From Linepithema humile (Eukaryota; Arthropoda; Insecta; Hymenoptera; Formicidae): a stretch of 64,000 nt of DNA. The stretch is from NCBI RefSeq assembly GCF_040581485.1, contig NC_090133.1, positions 13,826,001 to 13,890,000 on the forward strand. Reading direction: 5' to 3'. The translations under genes and the position numbers were made by a program. Position 1 is the stretch's first letter; the number at the start of each line of letters is the position of its first letter. This document shows, piece by piece, positions 62,445 through 64,000 of the stretch. The notes beneath the pieces are model-generated. The model saw only the letters and a program-made list of their open reading frames with translations. It was not told the origin of the DNA and did no database searches.

Positions 62445-63080
62445 CGAGAGATTGAAAGAAAAGGGTCGAGCACTCTTATAAGGTTAGAAGTCTCTTTTAC
62501 AGGAGCCGGAGTACAACCCTTTGGCCTACTTCTCAAGGTCCGTGGTACATGAGTTAAGGGACGCCGGCTGGCCTCTACAGAGCGACAGGGAGCGAGGAGG
62601 GAAGAGGGGCTGGAAAGCGGCGAAGGAGGTAAAGGAAGCGAAAGCGGGGCGGGCCGGTCGGGGGTGAGTAGGTCAAACTTTACGGTCCTGGCGTCTAGAC
62701 GTCGTTGCGCCCCGTGCGCGGCAGTAAAACCGTTTTAAGGGGCTGTTTTACCAGCGCACTCAGCGCGCGCGACCTGTTCGATGGGGGAGGAATAGCGGAG
62801 ACGCTAAACCCCCTACCGCCGATCCCCTCCCGGCCCCTCCCGCCTCCGTGAGTTGCCTTTATCCGTCTACGCGCTCCCGCCTTCCCCCGCCGCCCGCTCG
62901 CCGGTGCATTCCCTGCATCCAGACGGGGGAGGATGTGCAGCCACCGGAGGGTAACGGAGAGGAAGTAAAATTGCGACGAGCGCGAGGGATCTCGTCTATG
63001 GAAATCTCACTCTCACGTAGAAGCAGACGGGATGGAAAAAGTTGATTCTCAAATTTCTCGCCGCCGTGCCGTGACATGCG
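62445..63080 (-). promoter_or_regulatory. CpG island with candidate 5' exon donor on the minus strand
   Basis: 62560-63080 is very GC- and CpG-rich with GGGGCGGG-type Sp/KLF-like sites near 62645 and polypyrimidine patches around 62820-62890. At its left edge the minus strand has TCTCG|GTAAGAAT (exon side ending at 62445), one of the better donor sites upstream of exon A. A non-coding first exon of the rotund-like transcript would fit here: an in-frame stop lies a few codons before the donor, so it could not contribute the start codon. Promoter status is inference. Confidence 0.35.
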
Positions 63081-64000
63081 ACGTAACAGAACCGCGTCAT
63101 GGCAATGCTATGAAAAATCAATGCCAACGATTTCCAGACGATCAACCCCATTAATTATCGCGTTGGTATTTCATTTTTACGCCAACATTGCCACGGCACT
63201 TGGAATCATTTCAAGAACAATCTACAGTTTTCTCTGGGGGGTTTCCTACAATTCTATAGAATTCTCGCTGTGTTTTGATAAAAAAGTTTCACACAAAAAG
63301 ATTTGTAAACTGTATATAACGTGACGAAAGAAACTCGCGTATTTTTAATTTAATTTAGATTTCAAAAAAATAACAACGCACATACTCGTCGCAAATGTGC
63401 CATAAATACAAATGCGATTTTACACAACTCCTAATTCCTCTTGAAATGATAAAATAAATTCCCGCGCGCTCGTCGTCAAAGCTGCACGATATATCTGCCC
63501 GGCGGACCTAAGATACGCGAGGACGTCTCGAGAGGATCCTTCCTGTCCAGGAGGAAGCACTTGGCACTAGGCGACGCGGCGCTTATTCACGAGACGAGAA
63601 GTAAGCGCGCGTAACAAAAACGACGTCGAGCAGAGGAGGAAGAAGCAGCGTCGGAGCACAGACGCGCGTTTGTCTCATGAAATTCTCACGCGGTGAGGAA
63701 CGGCATGAGCCGGACCGGGCACCCTTGAAACAGGCCCTCCAGCAGGACAGTGGCGGTTGGCGAGTCCGACGATCGGCGAACGAGATCGGGGCCTTCTAAT
63801 GGCCGCGATGACGTCTTCGTGATACTCTACTCTCAACGACTGCGGACATAAGTGGCTACTCGATCCGACGTCGAGGGTGTCCTCGAAACGCTAAATATTT
63901 CTCGTACCGAGATTTCGAATCGGCCCGTTTGACACAAGCCGCATTCTCAACGAAGACACGAGTACATTTATCAGCGGGACAGCTTTAGATAAGCAACACG
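63081..64000. other. Flank; no gene seen
   Basis: AT-rich to 63470, then a CpG-rich segment to the end. A minus-strand CACCGC|GTGAGAAT donor-like site near 63690 is not in phase with exon A from the nearby ATG. Confidence 0.45.

Noticed and set aside
1..64000. CRISPR array, bacterial operon or prophage features
   Set aside because: No regularly spaced repeats, ribosome-binding sites or compact gene clusters. The sequence has introns and animal-type repeats.

Overview
This is animal nuclear DNA, most likely from a hymenopteran insect and possibly an ant. The organism is inferred from the very high CpG density, the alternation of AT-rich deserts with CpG-rich islands, the abundant (GA)n and (CT)n tracts and the homology of the few exons; no species marker was seen. 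There is no operon structure, no convincing complete single-exon gene and no RNA gene that I could recognise. Most of the 64 kb is intron or flanking DNA of one large gene on the minus strand.

The gene looks like the C2H2 zinc-finger transcription factor rotund / roughened eye (ZNF384/LIN-29 family). Three consecutive coding exons are joined by canonical splice sites in matching phase: exon A at 50538-50470, exon B at 50372-50336 and exon C at 36142-35967. Exon C ends inside the first zinc finger, after its two cysteines, with the codon complete. At 5166-4960 there is a separate exon D. It opens with its own ATG just after in-frame stops, has no upstream polypyrimidine tract, and also ends with a complete codon at a donor site. 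The simplest reading is two alternative 5' ends that share zinc-finger exons beyond the left edge of the window. That matches the known Drosophila arrangement, in which rotund and roughened eye transcripts start at different promoters and share 3' zinc-finger exons.

Layout from left to right: 1-4959 is intron downstream of exon D. 4960-6760 holds exon D and a GC-rich leader/promoter region with trinucleotide and (CT)n repeats. 6760-35966 is about 29 kb of intron holding CpG-rich islands, purine tracts, a diverged tandem duplication, several hairpins and a hAT-type non-autonomous transposon at 34400-34972. 35967-36142 is exon C. 36143-50335 is a 14.2-kb intron with enhancer-like segments and an inverted-repeat element. 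50336-50538 holds exons B and A, separated by a 97-nt intron. 50539-64000 is 5' flank or 5' intron with a tiny mariner-like palindrome, a 1.2-kb purine tract, a CRE next to a GC hairpin, a second long AT-rich hairpin, and a CpG island at about 62.5-63.1 kb with a good minus-strand donor at its edge.

The window therefore holds the 5' and regulatory half of one developmental transcription-factor gene. The exons are firmly supported, the gene identity moderately, and the regulatory statements are inference from motifs.
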